Shown: piece after piece, positions 7,673 through 15,996 of the stretch
How positions within the stretch are numbered: position 1 is the stretch's first letter
How the letters are laid out: each line of letters opens with the position of its first letter
NCBI GenBank assembly: GCA_964580255.1
Contig: CAZOJX010000019.1
Location: forward strand, 1 to 22,550
Direction of reading: 5' to 3'
Length of the DNA stretch: 22,550 bases
DNA from: HGM12587 sp964580255
GTDB taxonomy: Bacteria; Bacillota; Clostridia; Lachnospirales; Lachnospiraceae
Notes under the pieces: model-generated
Database searches by the model: none
Seen by the model: the letters and a program-made list of their open reading frames with translations, nothing else
What the model was told of the DNA's origin: nothing
Made by a program: the position numbers and the translations under genes

Positions 7673-10600
7673 ATGAAATATGGCTATTTTAATGAAGAGA
7701 AGAAGGAATATGTGATCACCAGACCTGATACACCTGCACCTTGGGTAAATTACCTTGGTTCTCCGGAGTATGGAGCAATCGTATCAAACAATGCCGGTGG
7801 ATACAGTTTTGCAAAATCAGGCGCAAACGGACGAATTCTCAGATACATTTTTAATCAGTTTGATGAACCTGGAAGATACATTTATTTGAGAGATCAGGAA
7901 ACCAACGATTATTGGTCTGCATCCTGGCAGCCGGTCGGAAAAGATTTAAATGAATATAAAAGCGAATGTCACCACGGAACTGCCTACACAAAAATGCTGG
8001 CAGATTATGCAGAAATCCATTCCGAAGTACGCTACTATGTACCTTTAAATCAATCTTACGAAGTGTGGAATCTGAGCGTAACAAACAATTCTGACAAAGA
8101 TCGTCAGATTCGTGTATTTGGATATGCCGAATTTACAAATAACAGTAATTATGAACAGGATCAGGTAAACTTGCAATACTCCCAGTTTATAACAAGAACC
8201 GTATTTCATGAAAACCGGGTGCGTCAGATGATTCACGCCAACTTAGATAAACTGGAAGACGGAGAAGAAGTAGACGAAAAAATCGTATTTAACAGATTCT
8301 TTGGTCTTGCAGGTGTAAATGTAGAATCCTGGTGCGGAGATAAAGAAAAGTTTCTGGGAAGATATCATGGATACGGAAATCCACAGAGCGTTGCTGAAGG
8401 AGCTTTAGCCAATGAAGGCAACTACAACGGTAATGCCTGCGGCGCATTATCCACAACACTCTGCCTTGCACCTGGAGAAACAAAAGAAATGGCATTCCTT
8501 GTGGGAATGAAAGAAGATGATGAAGCCGGACGCATTGTAGATCACTACAAAGATTGCGCAGCTGCATGTAAGAAAGAACTGGAAGAATTGATCTCTTACT
8601 GGCACGGACAGTTATCACATTTCCAAATCAAAACACCAAGCGAAGAATTTAATACCATGATTAATACATGGAACGCCTATAACTGCTTTATGACATTCAT
8701 CTGGTCCCGTGCAGCATCCTTCACATACTGCGGATTACGTAACGGATATGGTTATCGTGATACTGTTCAGGATATTCAGGCAGATTATGCAGAAATCCAT
8801 TCCGAAGTACGCTACTATGTACCTTTAAATCAATCTTACGAAGTGTGGAATCTGAGCGTAACAAACAATTCTGACAAAGATCGTCAGATTCGTGTATTTG
8901 GATATGCCGAATTTACAAATAACAGTAATTATGAACAGGATCAGGTAAACTTGCAATACTCCCAGTTTATAACAAGAACCGTATTTCATGAAAACCGGGT
9001 GCGTCAGATGATTCACGCCAACTTAGATAAACTGGAAGACGGAGAAGAAGTAGACGAAAAAATCGTATTTAACAGATTCTTTGGTCTTGCAGGTGTAAAT
9101 GTAGAATCCTGGTGCGGAGATAAAGAAAAGTTTCTGGGAAGATATCATGGATACGGAAATCCACAGAGCGTTGCTGAAGGAGCTTTAGCCAATGAAGGCA
9201 ACTACAACGGTAATGCCTGCGGCGCATTATCCACAACACTCTGCCTTGCACCTGGAGAAACAAAAGAAATGGCATTCCTTGTGGGAATGAAAGAAGATGA
9301 TGAAGCCGGACGCATTGTAGATCACTACAAAGATTGCGCAGCTGCATGTAAGAAAGAACTGGAAGAATTGATCTCTTACTGGCACGGACAGTTATCACAT
9401 TTCCAAATCAAAACACCAAGCGAAGAATTTAATACCATGATTAATACATGGAACGCCTATAACTGCTTTATGACATTCATCTGGTCCCGTGCAGCATCCT
9501 TCACATACTGCGGATTACGTAACGGATATGGTTATCGTGATACTGTTCAGGATATTCAGGGGGTTATTCATCTTGCACCTGAAATGGCTGCAGATAAAAT
9601 CCGTTTTATGCTTTCCGCACAGGTTGACAACGGCGGCGGTCTTCCTCTGGTAAAATTCACTCATAATCCGGGACACGAAGACACTCCTGATGATGCTTCT
9701 TACGTACAGGAAACCGGACATCCGGCTTATCGTGCCGACGATGCATTATGGCTGTTCCCTACCGTTTATAAATATATTGCCGAAACCGGAAATGTAGATT
9801 TTATTGATGAAGTCATTCCGTTTGCCAACAAAGACGAAGGAACCGTATATGAGCATCTGAAACGTGCCATCAGTTTTTCTATGAACCATTTAGGAAAACA
9901 TGGAATGCCGGCAGGATTATATGCCGACTGGAATGACTGTCTCAGACTTGGTAAAGACGGAGAATCCACCTTTGTTGCACTGCAGTTCTATTATGCAATG
10001 TCTATTTTAAGAGAGTTTGCAGCCTACAAAAAAGATAATGAATATATTGAATACCTGAATGAAAGTCAGAAAAAACTGGAAACATTGATTCAGGATTTGT
10101 GCTGGAATGAAGACCGCTTTATTCGCGGATTTACAGAAAACGGAGAAGTCATCGGAAAACGTACGGATCCGGAAGCAAATATGTGGCTGAATCCTCAAAG
10201 CTGGGCTGTGATCAGCGGATTAGCAAGCGCAGAGCAGGCAGATCTTGCCCTTCAGAATGTATATGATCAGCTAAACACAGAATATGGTGCGATTCTGATG
10301 GATCCTCCATATCATGCACATGCATTCGATGGCGCATTGGCAGTCATCTATAATGCCGGCACGAAAGAAAATGCAGGAATCTTTTCTCAGTCTCAGGGCT
10401 GGATCATTCTCGCAGAAGCACTGAGAGGACACGGAAACAGAGCATTCCAGTATTTTATGGAAAACGCACCTGCTGCTCAAAATGACCGGGCTGAAATCAG
10501 AAAACTGGAACCATATTGTTACGGACAGTTTACTGAAGGGAAAGCAAGTCCGAATTTCGGCCGTTCTCATGTTCACTGGTTAACAGGAACCGCATCTACG

Positions 10601-10867
10601 GTAATGGTTGGCTGCGTAGAAGGTATTTTAGGTATGCGCCCTGATTTTTATGGTCTTCGTATCAATCCTTCTGTACCAAAAGATTGGGATACTTTTGAGA
10701 TTGAAAAGGATTTCCGCGGATGCCATTTACATATTGTCGTAAAAAATCCGGGGAAAGCAGAATCCGGCTGCAAAGAGTTAATTGTAAACGGTGAAACACT
10801 GAAAGGAAATTATATTCCACAGGATAAATTAACCAAGCAGACAGAAATCGTATTATTTATGTCATAG
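7673..10867 (+). CDS. GH94 cellobiose phosphorylase-like enzyme with in-frame 260-codon internal duplication
   Basis: GH94 cellobiose phosphorylase splits cellobiose with phosphate into glucose-1-phosphate and glucose in the cytosol. The start MKYGYFNEEKKEYVITRPDT, the stretches PWVNYLGSPEYGAIVSNNAG and NDYWSASWQPVG, and the catalytic-acid motif YADWNDC (D752) are typical. The family is usually about 800-820 aa; this frame has 1064 because residues 110-369 recur exactly as 370-629. Collapsing one copy gives 804 aa, with the DWND aspartate at 492 and RDTVQD at 362-367, close to the numbering of characterised enzymes as I recall it. The repeated unit covers part of the N-terminal beta-sandwich, the linker and the entry to the alpha/alpha barrel, so the protein as written has RDTVQD twice and may fold poorly or be inactive. 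There is no signal peptide. It is first in an operon with a second GH94 gene 21 bp downstream. Confidence 0.9.
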   Translation: MKYGYFNEEKKEYVITRPDTPAPWVNYLGSPEYGAIVSNNAGGYSFAKSGANGRILRYIFNQFDEPGRYIYLRDQETNDYWSASWQPVGKDLNEYKSECHHGTAYTKMLADYAEIHSEVRYYVPLNQSYEVWNLSVTNNSDKDRQIRVFGYAEFTNNSNYEQDQVNLQYSQFITRTVFHENRVRQMIHANLDKLEDGEEVDEKIVFNRFFGLAGVNVESWCGDKEKFLGRYHGYGNPQSVAEGALANEGNYNGNACGALSTTLCLAPGETKEMAFLVGMKEDDEAGRIVDHYKDCAAACKKELEELISYWHGQLSHFQIKTPSEEFNTMINTWNAYNCFMTFIWSRAASFTYCGLRNGYGYRDTVQDIQADYAEIHSEVRYYVPLNQSYEVWNLSVTNNSDKDRQIRVFGYAEFTNNSNYEQDQVNLQYSQFITRTVFHENRVRQMIHANLDKLEDGEEVDEKIVFNRFFGLAGVNVESWCGDKEKFLGRYHGYGNPQSVAEGALANEGNYNGNACGALSTTLCLAPGETKEMAFLVGMKEDDEAGRIVDHYKDCAAACKKELEELISYWHGQLSHFQIKTPSEEFNTMINTWNAYNCFMTFIWSRAASFTYCGLRNGYGYRDTVQDIQGVIHLAPEMAADKIRFMLSAQVDNGGGLPLVKFTHNPGHEDTPDDASYVQETGHPAYRADDALWLFPTVYKYIAETGNVDFIDEVIPFANKDEGTVYEHLKRAISFSMNHLGKHGMPAGLYADWNDCLRLGKDGESTFVALQFYYAMSILREFAAYKKDNEYIEYLNESQKKLETLIQDLCWNEDRFIRGFTENGEVIGKRTDPEANMWLNPQSWAVISGLASAEQADLALQNVYDQLNTEYGAILMDPPYHAHAFDGALAVIYNAGTKENAGIFSQSQGWIILAEALRGHGNRAFQYFMENAPAAQNDRAEIRKLEPYCYGQFTEGKASPNFGRSHVHWLTGTASTVMVGCVEGILGMRPDFYGLRINPSVPKDWDTFEIEKDFRGCHLHIVVKNPGKAESGCKELIVNGETLKGNYIPQDKLTKQTEIVLFMS
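8001..8780 (+). repeat. Tandem duplication inside GH94 gene, unit 1 (780 bp)
   Basis: Identical base for base to 8781-9560. Because bases 7999-8000, 8779-8780 and 9559-9560 are all GG, the boundary can slide by 2 bp. 780 is a multiple of three, so the frame is kept. Confidence 0.98.
8781..9560 (+). repeat. Tandem duplication inside GH94 gene, unit 2 (780 bp)
   Basis: Second perfect copy. The join reads DIQ-ADYAEIHSE, whereas the natural continuation DIQ-GVIHLAPE is found after this unit. No mobile element or longer flanking repeat is present. A very recent duplication or an assembly or culture artefact both fit. Confidence 0.98.
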
Positions 10868-10888
10868 AAAACAAAGCGAGGGATCATC

Positions 10889-13588
10889 ATGAAACAGATA
10901 AAATTTCAAGACCGCAATGGGACTTTTCGGATTCATCAGCCGGAAAATTTCAACGGATTATATTTTCCTATCGCAGGGGAAAATGGATTAAAATCCAGTA
11001 TTACTCCTAATCTTGGCGGAGACAGCAAAACGGATCAAAATCATTTCCTGCTGGAGCCGGTAAGCATTGAAAATCTGCACAACAATCGCAGCACCAGAAA
11101 TTTCTGGTGCCGCATCAAGGATAAAGGATACTGGTCTGCGTGCGGAGTATCTGCAGAGCAGGAATTCCAGAAGCATACCGAAGAACAGGATGAGAGCTTC
11201 TTAGAAGCTGGTTTTATGTGGCAAAAGCTTCAGCGGACATCAAAAAAATATGGTATCTCCGCTGAAATCACATCTTTTGTGACATTAGATGGTGTTGCAG
11301 AGGTTCATCTTGTCAGCTTTACAAATGTTTCAAATGAAAAATTAGAAATCACACCGATTGCTGCAATTCCAATCTACGGAAGAAGTGCTGATAATTTACG
11401 TGATCACAGACATGTCACATCACTCTTACATAGAATTGAAACAACCGATTACGGTGTAGAAGTTACACCTGTATTATCATTCGATGAGCGTGGTCATCAA
11501 AAAAATCACACAACCTATTTTGTCTATGGTTCTTCTGAAAACGGCACTGCTCCGACAACATTTTACCCAACCGTAGAAATGTTCCTTGGCACCGGCGGCT
11601 CTTTTCTGATTCCGGAAGCTGTTCGAACTGAGAAAAAAGGAGTTGTGTCCGGCTCAAAAATCGAAGGAAAAGAAGCGCTTGGTGGTTTGGCATTTGAAAC
11701 AGTCACACTTCAGCCGCAAAAATCAGTTGATTATATTGTATTAACCGGAATAACCGAGAAAAAGGAAGAAATTAAAAATATCACGGCAGCCTATCGCACC
11801 AAAGAGCAGGTTTTGTCTGAATTTGAGAACATCAAAAAACATTGGGTAGAAAAAGTCAACGTTTCATTTGAAACCGGAAATCCTGATGTGGATAATTATC
11901 TCAAATGGATCTGTTTCCAGCCAATTCTCAGACGTATTTACGGCTGTTCTTTCCTTCCGTACCATGACTATGGAAAAGGTGGTCGCGGATGGAGAGATTT
12001 ATGGCAGGATTGTCTGGCACTTTTAATCATGAATCCATCCGGTGTCCGCCAAATGATCGTTGACAATTATGGCGGTGTTCGGATCGACGGAACCAATGCT
12101 ACGATCATCGGAAATGCCCAGGGTGAATTTATTGCCGACCGAAATAATATCACACGAGTTTGGATGGATCATGCCTTTTGGCCATTTGTAACAACAAAAT
12201 TATATATGGATCAAACCGGTGATATGGATATTTTATTTGAGAAAATTCCATATTTTAAAGATTTACAGTCAAACAGGGGTACTTCCCATGATACACAATG
12301 GACTTCAGACTACGGAAAACATCAAAAAACGGAACTTGGAGAGGTTTATCGCGGAACTGTATTAGAACATATCCTTTTACAGAATTTGTGTGCTTTTTAT
12401 GATGTTGGTGAACATAATCAGCTGAAACTCCATGGTGCCGACTGGAATGATGCACTGGATATGGCTTGGGAAAACGGAGAAAGCGTTGCATTTACCTGTG
12501 CTTATGCCGGAAATCTTAAAGATATCGTTCAGAGTCTTAGAACTTTAAAACAGACACACGGCATAGATCAGATTGAACTCGCCGGAGAAATGGAACTCTT
12601 ACTTTCTTCGGATGATGGTTTGTATGAAGATGCTTCGAAAAAGCAGGAACTGCTTCGTAATTATACAGAAGCTTGTTCTCACAACATCACCGGCCATACA
12701 ATTTTCGTAAAATTAGATCAACTGATTGACAACCTGAACGAAAAAGCAGAATGGCTGATGGAAAACATCCGTTCAAACGAATGGATCCCAGATGGTGAAA
12801 ACGGCTGGTTCAATGGATATTACGATAATCACAAACAAAAAGTGGAAGGACGAAAAGATGATGATGTCCGCATGATGCTGACCAGTCAGGTCTTTGCGAT
12901 CATGAGCAACACTGCAAAAGAAGATCAAATTGAAGCCATCTGCAAAAGTGCTGACCAATATCTGTTCGACAAAAATGCCGGCGGATATCGCCTGAACACA
13001 AATTTCCACGAAGAAAAATTTGATCTTGGAAGAATGTTTGGATTTGCCTATGGCGAAAAGGAAAACGGTGCCGTATTCTCTCATATGGCCGTTATGTACG
13101 CCAATGCGTTATACCAAAGAGGATATGCCAAAGAAGGGCATAAAGTTTTACAGACACTCTTAGATGCCTGCATGGATTTTGAAAAAAGCACCATGTATCC
13201 TGGCGTACCTGAATATTTTGATAACGACGGACATGGTCTTTACGCTTATCTTACCGGTGCTGCAAGCTGGTATATGCTTACAATGATCACCGAAGTATTT
13301 GGTGTAAAAGGCAGATGCGGCGATCTGACAATCGCACCTGCGTTGATGCCGGAGCAATATGATAAAGACGGAAAAGCTTCCTTAACTTTTGAATTTTCAG
13401 ACAGAAAGTTTGAGATTCTTATTGTTAACAAAGAAAAGAAAACCGTAAAAGAAGCACAGATCAAAACTGCGGTATGTGATAACGTACCTATGGAATTTGA
13501 CAAAGCAGGAGCCGCAGTCCTTTCAAAACAGACCATTAAAAAATTACCAAAAGAAACAAAACACCTGATCTGTTTGGAACTCGCGTAA
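10889..13588 (+). CDS. GH94 glycoside phosphorylase, laminaribiose-phosphorylase-like
   Basis: This is a second inverting GH94 phosphorylase (899 aa), clearly not a paralogous copy of its neighbour: the N-termini do not resemble each other. It has STRNFWC and YWSACG in the N-terminal sandwich, GKGGRGWRDLWQD (RDLWQD at 369-374) at the barrel entrance and HGADWNDALDMA with the probable catalytic acid D518. Length near 900 aa and the start with NLGGDxKTDQNHFLLEPVS recall laminaribiose (beta-1,3-glucobiose) phosphorylases as I remember them. This specificity is inference; cellodextrin or other beta-glucobioses are possible. There is no signal peptide. A GAGGG ribosome binding site precedes ATG, and the gap to the first GH94 gene is 21 bp, so they share a promoter. 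A terminator follows at 13599-13645. Confidence 0.85.
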   Translation: MKQIKFQDRNGTFRIHQPENFNGLYFPIAGENGLKSSITPNLGGDSKTDQNHFLLEPVSIENLHNNRSTRNFWCRIKDKGYWSACGVSAEQEFQKHTEEQDESFLEAGFMWQKLQRTSKKYGISAEITSFVTLDGVAEVHLVSFTNVSNEKLEITPIAAIPIYGRSADNLRDHRHVTSLLHRIETTDYGVEVTPVLSFDERGHQKNHTTYFVYGSSENGTAPTTFYPTVEMFLGTGGSFLIPEAVRTEKKGVVSGSKIEGKEALGGLAFETVTLQPQKSVDYIVLTGITEKKEEIKNITAAYRTKEQVLSEFENIKKHWVEKVNVSFETGNPDVDNYLKWICFQPILRRIYGCSFLPYHDYGKGGRGWRDLWQDCLALLIMNPSGVRQMIVDNYGGVRIDGTNATIIGNAQGEFIADRNNITRVWMDHAFWPFVTTKLYMDQTGDMDILFEKIPYFKDLQSNRGTSHDTQWTSDYGKHQKTELGEVYRGTVLEHILLQNLCAFYDVGEHNQLKLHGADWNDALDMAWENGESVAFTCAYAGNLKDIVQSLRTLKQTHGIDQIELAGEMELLLSSDDGLYEDASKKQELLRNYTEACSHNITGHTIFVKLDQLIDNLNEKAEWLMENIRSNEWIPDGENGWFNGYYDNHKQKVEGRKDDDVRMMLTSQVFAIMSNTAKEDQIEAICKSADQYLFDKNAGGYRLNTNFHEEKFDLGRMFGFAYGEKENGAVFSHMAVMYANALYQRGYAKEGHKVLQTLLDACMDFEKSTMYPGVPEYFDNDGHGLYAYLTGAASWYMLTMITEVFGVKGRCGDLTIAPALMPEQYDKDGKASLTFEFSDRKFEILIVNKEKKTVKEAQIKTAVCDNVPMEFDKAGAAVLSKQTIKKLPKETKHLICLELA

Positions 13589-13598
13589 CATCACAAAC

Positions 13599-13645
13599 AA
13601 AAAGCCGGAATCATCCTGATATTTTTCTCATGATTTCGGCTTTTT
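13599..13645. terminator. Bidirectional terminator between GH94 operon and araC-type gene
   Basis: AAAAAGCCGGAATCAT (13599-13614) pairs with ATGATTTCGGCTTTTT (13630-13645) with one G-T pair. The A and T tracts at the ends serve both strands, fitting the convergent gene order. Confidence 0.93.
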
Positions 13646-13662
13646 ATGTATATTCTGATATT

Positions 13663-14403
13663 TTACCACATAGATTTATAATAAGTATCCCGATATTTTT
13701 TCGGTGTCATTCCTATAAAACTCTCGAATGTCTGAATAAAATGACTTTGTGACGAAAAGGAAAAATAATTCGCAATATCAATAATCGGTTTATCCGAATA
13801 TTTTAAAAGGTGTGATGCTTTTTCAATCTTTAACTGGCGAATATAATCGCTGATTGAAACGCCCAAATTCTGCTTAAAAACACGTGAAAGATAATTGGTA
13901 GACATTCCCGTGTATTCCGCAAGATCCTGAATCGTAATCCTTTCTTTAATATGTGCATAAATATAATCCACACATTGCATAACTGGTTTTGAAAGAATGG
14001 AGCTTTTTTTCTGCAGGATCATCTTACCGGTAAAATCCGCCGCCATAGTATGATGCAGATCAGCCACCTGACGAATCGTAGTGCAGGAATCCATTTTTAA
14101 TATGTAAAAATCACTGAGCCGATAGGCCTGTTCCGGATCCAGACCCCCTTCTATACAATAACGTGTGATCATCGCTGCCGTTACCACAAAATGATATTTG
14201 ATATTTGTAAGAGGATTCCGCGATAAGACACCGGTTCCCTCCAAATTGATAAAATCATCTTTCGTACAATTCTGCAATACGGTCTCCATATCACCGCATT
14301 TGACAGCATTATAAAAAGAATACTCTACAGAGGGTGCTCTGTGAAGTTCTTCAGATTCATTATTTTGTAATTCCTTATCATATAAGTCCTGTGAATATGT
14401 CAT
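13663..14403 (-). CDS. AraC-family transcriptional regulator
   Basis: The 246-aa protein carries a C-terminal AraC/XylS DNA-binding domain. The first helix-turn-helix is at about 157-178 (TIQDLAEYTGMSTNYLSRVFK) and the second at about 205-228, followed by the family signature ending GMTPKKYR. The N-terminal 140 residues are helical-looking and not an obvious AraC cupin; the stretch VLSRNPLTNIKYHFVVTAAM recurs in Firmicutes AraC proteins lacking a cupin, so the inducer-sensing mode is unclear. GGGAGG at 14411-14416 is the ribosome binding site. It lies between the two sugar operons, divergent from the transporter. The shared box found before both operons also overlaps its own promoter, so it probably activates both operons and limits itself. 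Confidence 0.92.
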   Translation of the reverse strand: MTYSQDLYDKELQNNESEELHRAPSVEYSFYNAVKCGDMETVLQNCTKDDFINLEGTGVLSRNPLTNIKYHFVVTAAMITRYCIEGGLDPEQAYRLSDFYILKMDSCTTIRQVADLHHTMAADFTGKMILQKKSSILSKPVMQCVDYIYAHIKERITIQDLAEYTGMSTNYLSRVFKQNLGVSISDYIRQLKIEKASHLLKYSDKPIIDIANYFSFSSQSHFIQTFESFIGMTPKKYRDTYYKSMW

Positions 14404-14439
14404 TGGATAACCTCCCAGTAAAACCGATTACTTTTTTAT

Positions 14440-14468
14440 ATTATGACACGAATTTGATATTTTGTTAA
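14440..14468 (-). promoter_or_regulatory. Probable promoter of the araC-type gene, overlapped by the shared box
   Basis: Minus strand: TTAACA at 14463-14468, a 17-nt spacer and CATAAT at 14440-14445. The shared 21-bp box occupies almost all of it. Confidence 0.5.
14443..14463 (+). promoter_or_regulatory. Shared 21-bp activator-type box, copy 2 (transport operon)
   Basis: ATGACACGAATTTGAT followed by ATTTT matches copy 1 with two substitutions. It ends 37 nt before the TATACT of the transport operon, exactly as in copy 1, although the sequence in between is largely different. Confidence 0.65.
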
Positions 14469-14500
14469 GATTCATAATATATTTGAATATAAGAAAATGC

Positions 14501-14506
14501 TATACT
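14501..14506 (+). promoter_or_regulatory. Extended -10 of the transport operon promoter
   Basis: TGCTATACT at 14498-14506 is an extended -10. The -35 position (14478-14483, TATATT) is non-consensus, which fits activator dependence. Confidence 0.6.
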
Positions 14507-14524
14507 CATTTCAACAAACAACGA

Positions 14525-14545
14525 TTCACCTGAAATACAGGTGAA
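14525..14545 (+). promoter_or_regulatory. Inverted repeat in the leader of the solute-binding protein gene
   Basis: TTCACCTG (14525-14532) and CAGGTGAA (14538-14545) form a perfect 8-bp inverted repeat with a 5-nt spacer, downstream of the predicted transcription start and 2 nt before the ribosome binding site AAGGAGGG (14548-14555). It could be a repressor operator in a roadblock position or an RNA hairpin affecting translation or message stability. No matching copy was seen before the GH94 operon. Confidence 0.45.
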
Positions 14546-14559
14546 ATAAGGAGGGCTTT

Positions 14560-15939
14560 ATGAACAAAAAGATCGTAGCAACACTTATGGCCGTTATGAT
14601 TGCTTCGGGCACATTAGCAGGATGCGGCAGCAGCCCAGCAGCAGAAAATGATGCTGTAGCTGAAGAAGGAAAAATCCTTAACATCTATTCATGGAATGAT
14701 GAATTCCGTGAACGTCTGGAAGCTGTATATCCAGAAGTAGAATCCACTTCAAAAGATGGTTCTGTAACAACATTAAAAGACGGAACAGAAATCCACTGGA
14801 TCATCAATCCAAACCAGGACGGTGTATACCAGCAGAAACTTGACGAAGCATTGCTCCAGCAGGCAAATGCAAGTGCAGATGACAAAGTAGATATTTTCTT
14901 ATCAGAAACTGACTATGTATTTAAGTACACAGATAAAGACGCAGATGTTGCAATGCCTCTTACCGATTTAGGTATTGATCCTGATACAGATATGGCAGAT
15001 CAGTATGATTTTACCAGAACTACTGCTTCTGATTCCGATGGCGTTCAGAGAGGTTCTACATGGCAGTGCTGTCCAGGATTACTGGTATACCGTCGTGACA
15101 TTGCGTTAGATGTATTCGGAACAGATGACCCAGCTGCAATTGGTGAAAAAGTAAATGACTGGGCAACCATCAAAGAAACTGCTCAGGAATTAAAAGATAA
15201 CGGTTATTATACATTCGCATCTTATGCAGATACTTTCCGTTTATACGGAAACAGCATTGATGCATCCTGGGTTCAGCCTGGTTCAACAACAATCAATGTA
15301 GATCAGAAGATCATGAACTGGGTAAATGACTCTAAAGAATGGTTAGACGCTGGTTACTTAAACTCTACAGTTAAAGGACAGTGGAATGATGACTGGAATA
15401 AATCCATGGGATCTCAGTCAAAAGTATTCGCATTCCTTCTTCCGGCTTGGGGTATCGATTTCGTGCTGAATCCAAACTGGGACGGCGATAACGGTGTATG
15501 GGCAGTAACAACTCCTCCACAGGAATATAACTGGGGCGGTTCTTACATTCATGGTGCTACCGGAACAGATAATCCGGAACATGTAAAAGATATTATTTTA
15601 GCAATGACAGCAACAAAAGACAATCTGTTAAAGATTTCTCAGGATTATTCTGATTTTACAAACACAAAATCAGGTATGGCTGCTGCTGCATCTGATGATG
15701 CATCCTTCTCATCAGATTTCCTTGGCGGACAGAATCCATTCAAATATTTTGCTCCTGTAGCAGAAAACATCAAGATTGCTCCACTGTCAGCTTATGACCA
15801 GGGCTGTGTTGAAATCATCCAGAACTCTTTCAGCGATTACCTGCAGGGAAATGTTGACTTTGAAAAAGCTAAAGCAAACTTCGAGACAGCAATCATCGAA
15901 CGGTATCCAGATATCACTGAAATCATCTGGCCAGAATAA
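14560..15939 (+). CDS. CUT1-family ABC sugar-binding lipoprotein
   Basis: This extracellular solute-binding protein (459 aa) captures the sugar and delivers it to the permease pair encoded next. The signal peptide ends in a lipobox, LAGC, with the lipid-modified cysteine at residue 22. The mature part is a bacterial extracellular solute-binding protein type 1 fold: NIYSWNDEFRERLEAVYPEV at the start, the CCPGLLVYRRDIALDVFG hinge region, and a Trp-rich C-terminal lobe (WAVTTPPQEYNWGG, WDGDNGVW) suited to stacking on sugar rings. From the neighbouring GH94 and GH3 genes the ligand is probably a beta-gluco-oligosaccharide. A very strong ribosome binding site and a stable hairpin just after the stop suggest that it is made in excess over the permeases. 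Confidence 0.93.
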   Translation: MNKKIVATLMAVMIASGTLAGCGSSPAAENDAVAEEGKILNIYSWNDEFRERLEAVYPEVESTSKDGSVTTLKDGTEIHWIINPNQDGVYQQKLDEALLQQANASADDKVDIFLSETDYVFKYTDKDADVAMPLTDLGIDPDTDMADQYDFTRTTASDSDGVQRGSTWQCCPGLLVYRRDIALDVFGTDDPAAIGEKVNDWATIKETAQELKDNGYYTFASYADTFRLYGNSIDASWVQPGSTTINVDQKIMNWVNDSKEWLDAGYLNSTVKGQWNDDWNKSMGSQSKVFAFLLPAWGIDFVLNPNWDGDNGVWAVTTPPQEYNWGGSYIHGATGTDNPEHVKDIILAMTATKDNLLKISQDYSDFTNTKSGMAAAASDDASFSSDFLGGQNPFKYFAPVAENIKIAPLSAYDQGCVEIIQNSFSDYLQGNVDFEKAKANFETAIIERYPDITEIIWPE

Positions 15940-15946
15940 TGATTCT

Positions 15947-15977
15947 AAATCTGCAGAGCATAATGCTCTGCAGATTT
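15947..15977 (+). other. Stable RNA hairpin after the binding-protein gene
   Basis: AAATCTGCAGAGCAT (15947-15961) and ATGCTCTGCAGATTT (15963-15977) are perfect complements around one base, in practice about a 13-bp stem with an ATAAT loop. No T tract follows, so it is more likely a 3'-end stabiliser or processing signal than a terminator. Such hairpins are common between binding-protein and permease genes. Confidence 0.8.
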
Positions 15978-15996
15978 ACTAGAAAGGAAGATTATT

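Noticed and set aside
8289..9398. Two identical 109-codon minus-strand frames
   Set aside because: They are identical only because they lie in the two copies of the 780-bp duplication; there is no sign of coding on that strand.
7673..13588. Possibility that the two GH94 genes are one duplicated gene
   Set aside because: Beyond the GH94 core motifs the proteins differ throughout, especially at the N-terminus; only the 780-bp unit inside the first gene is a recent duplication.
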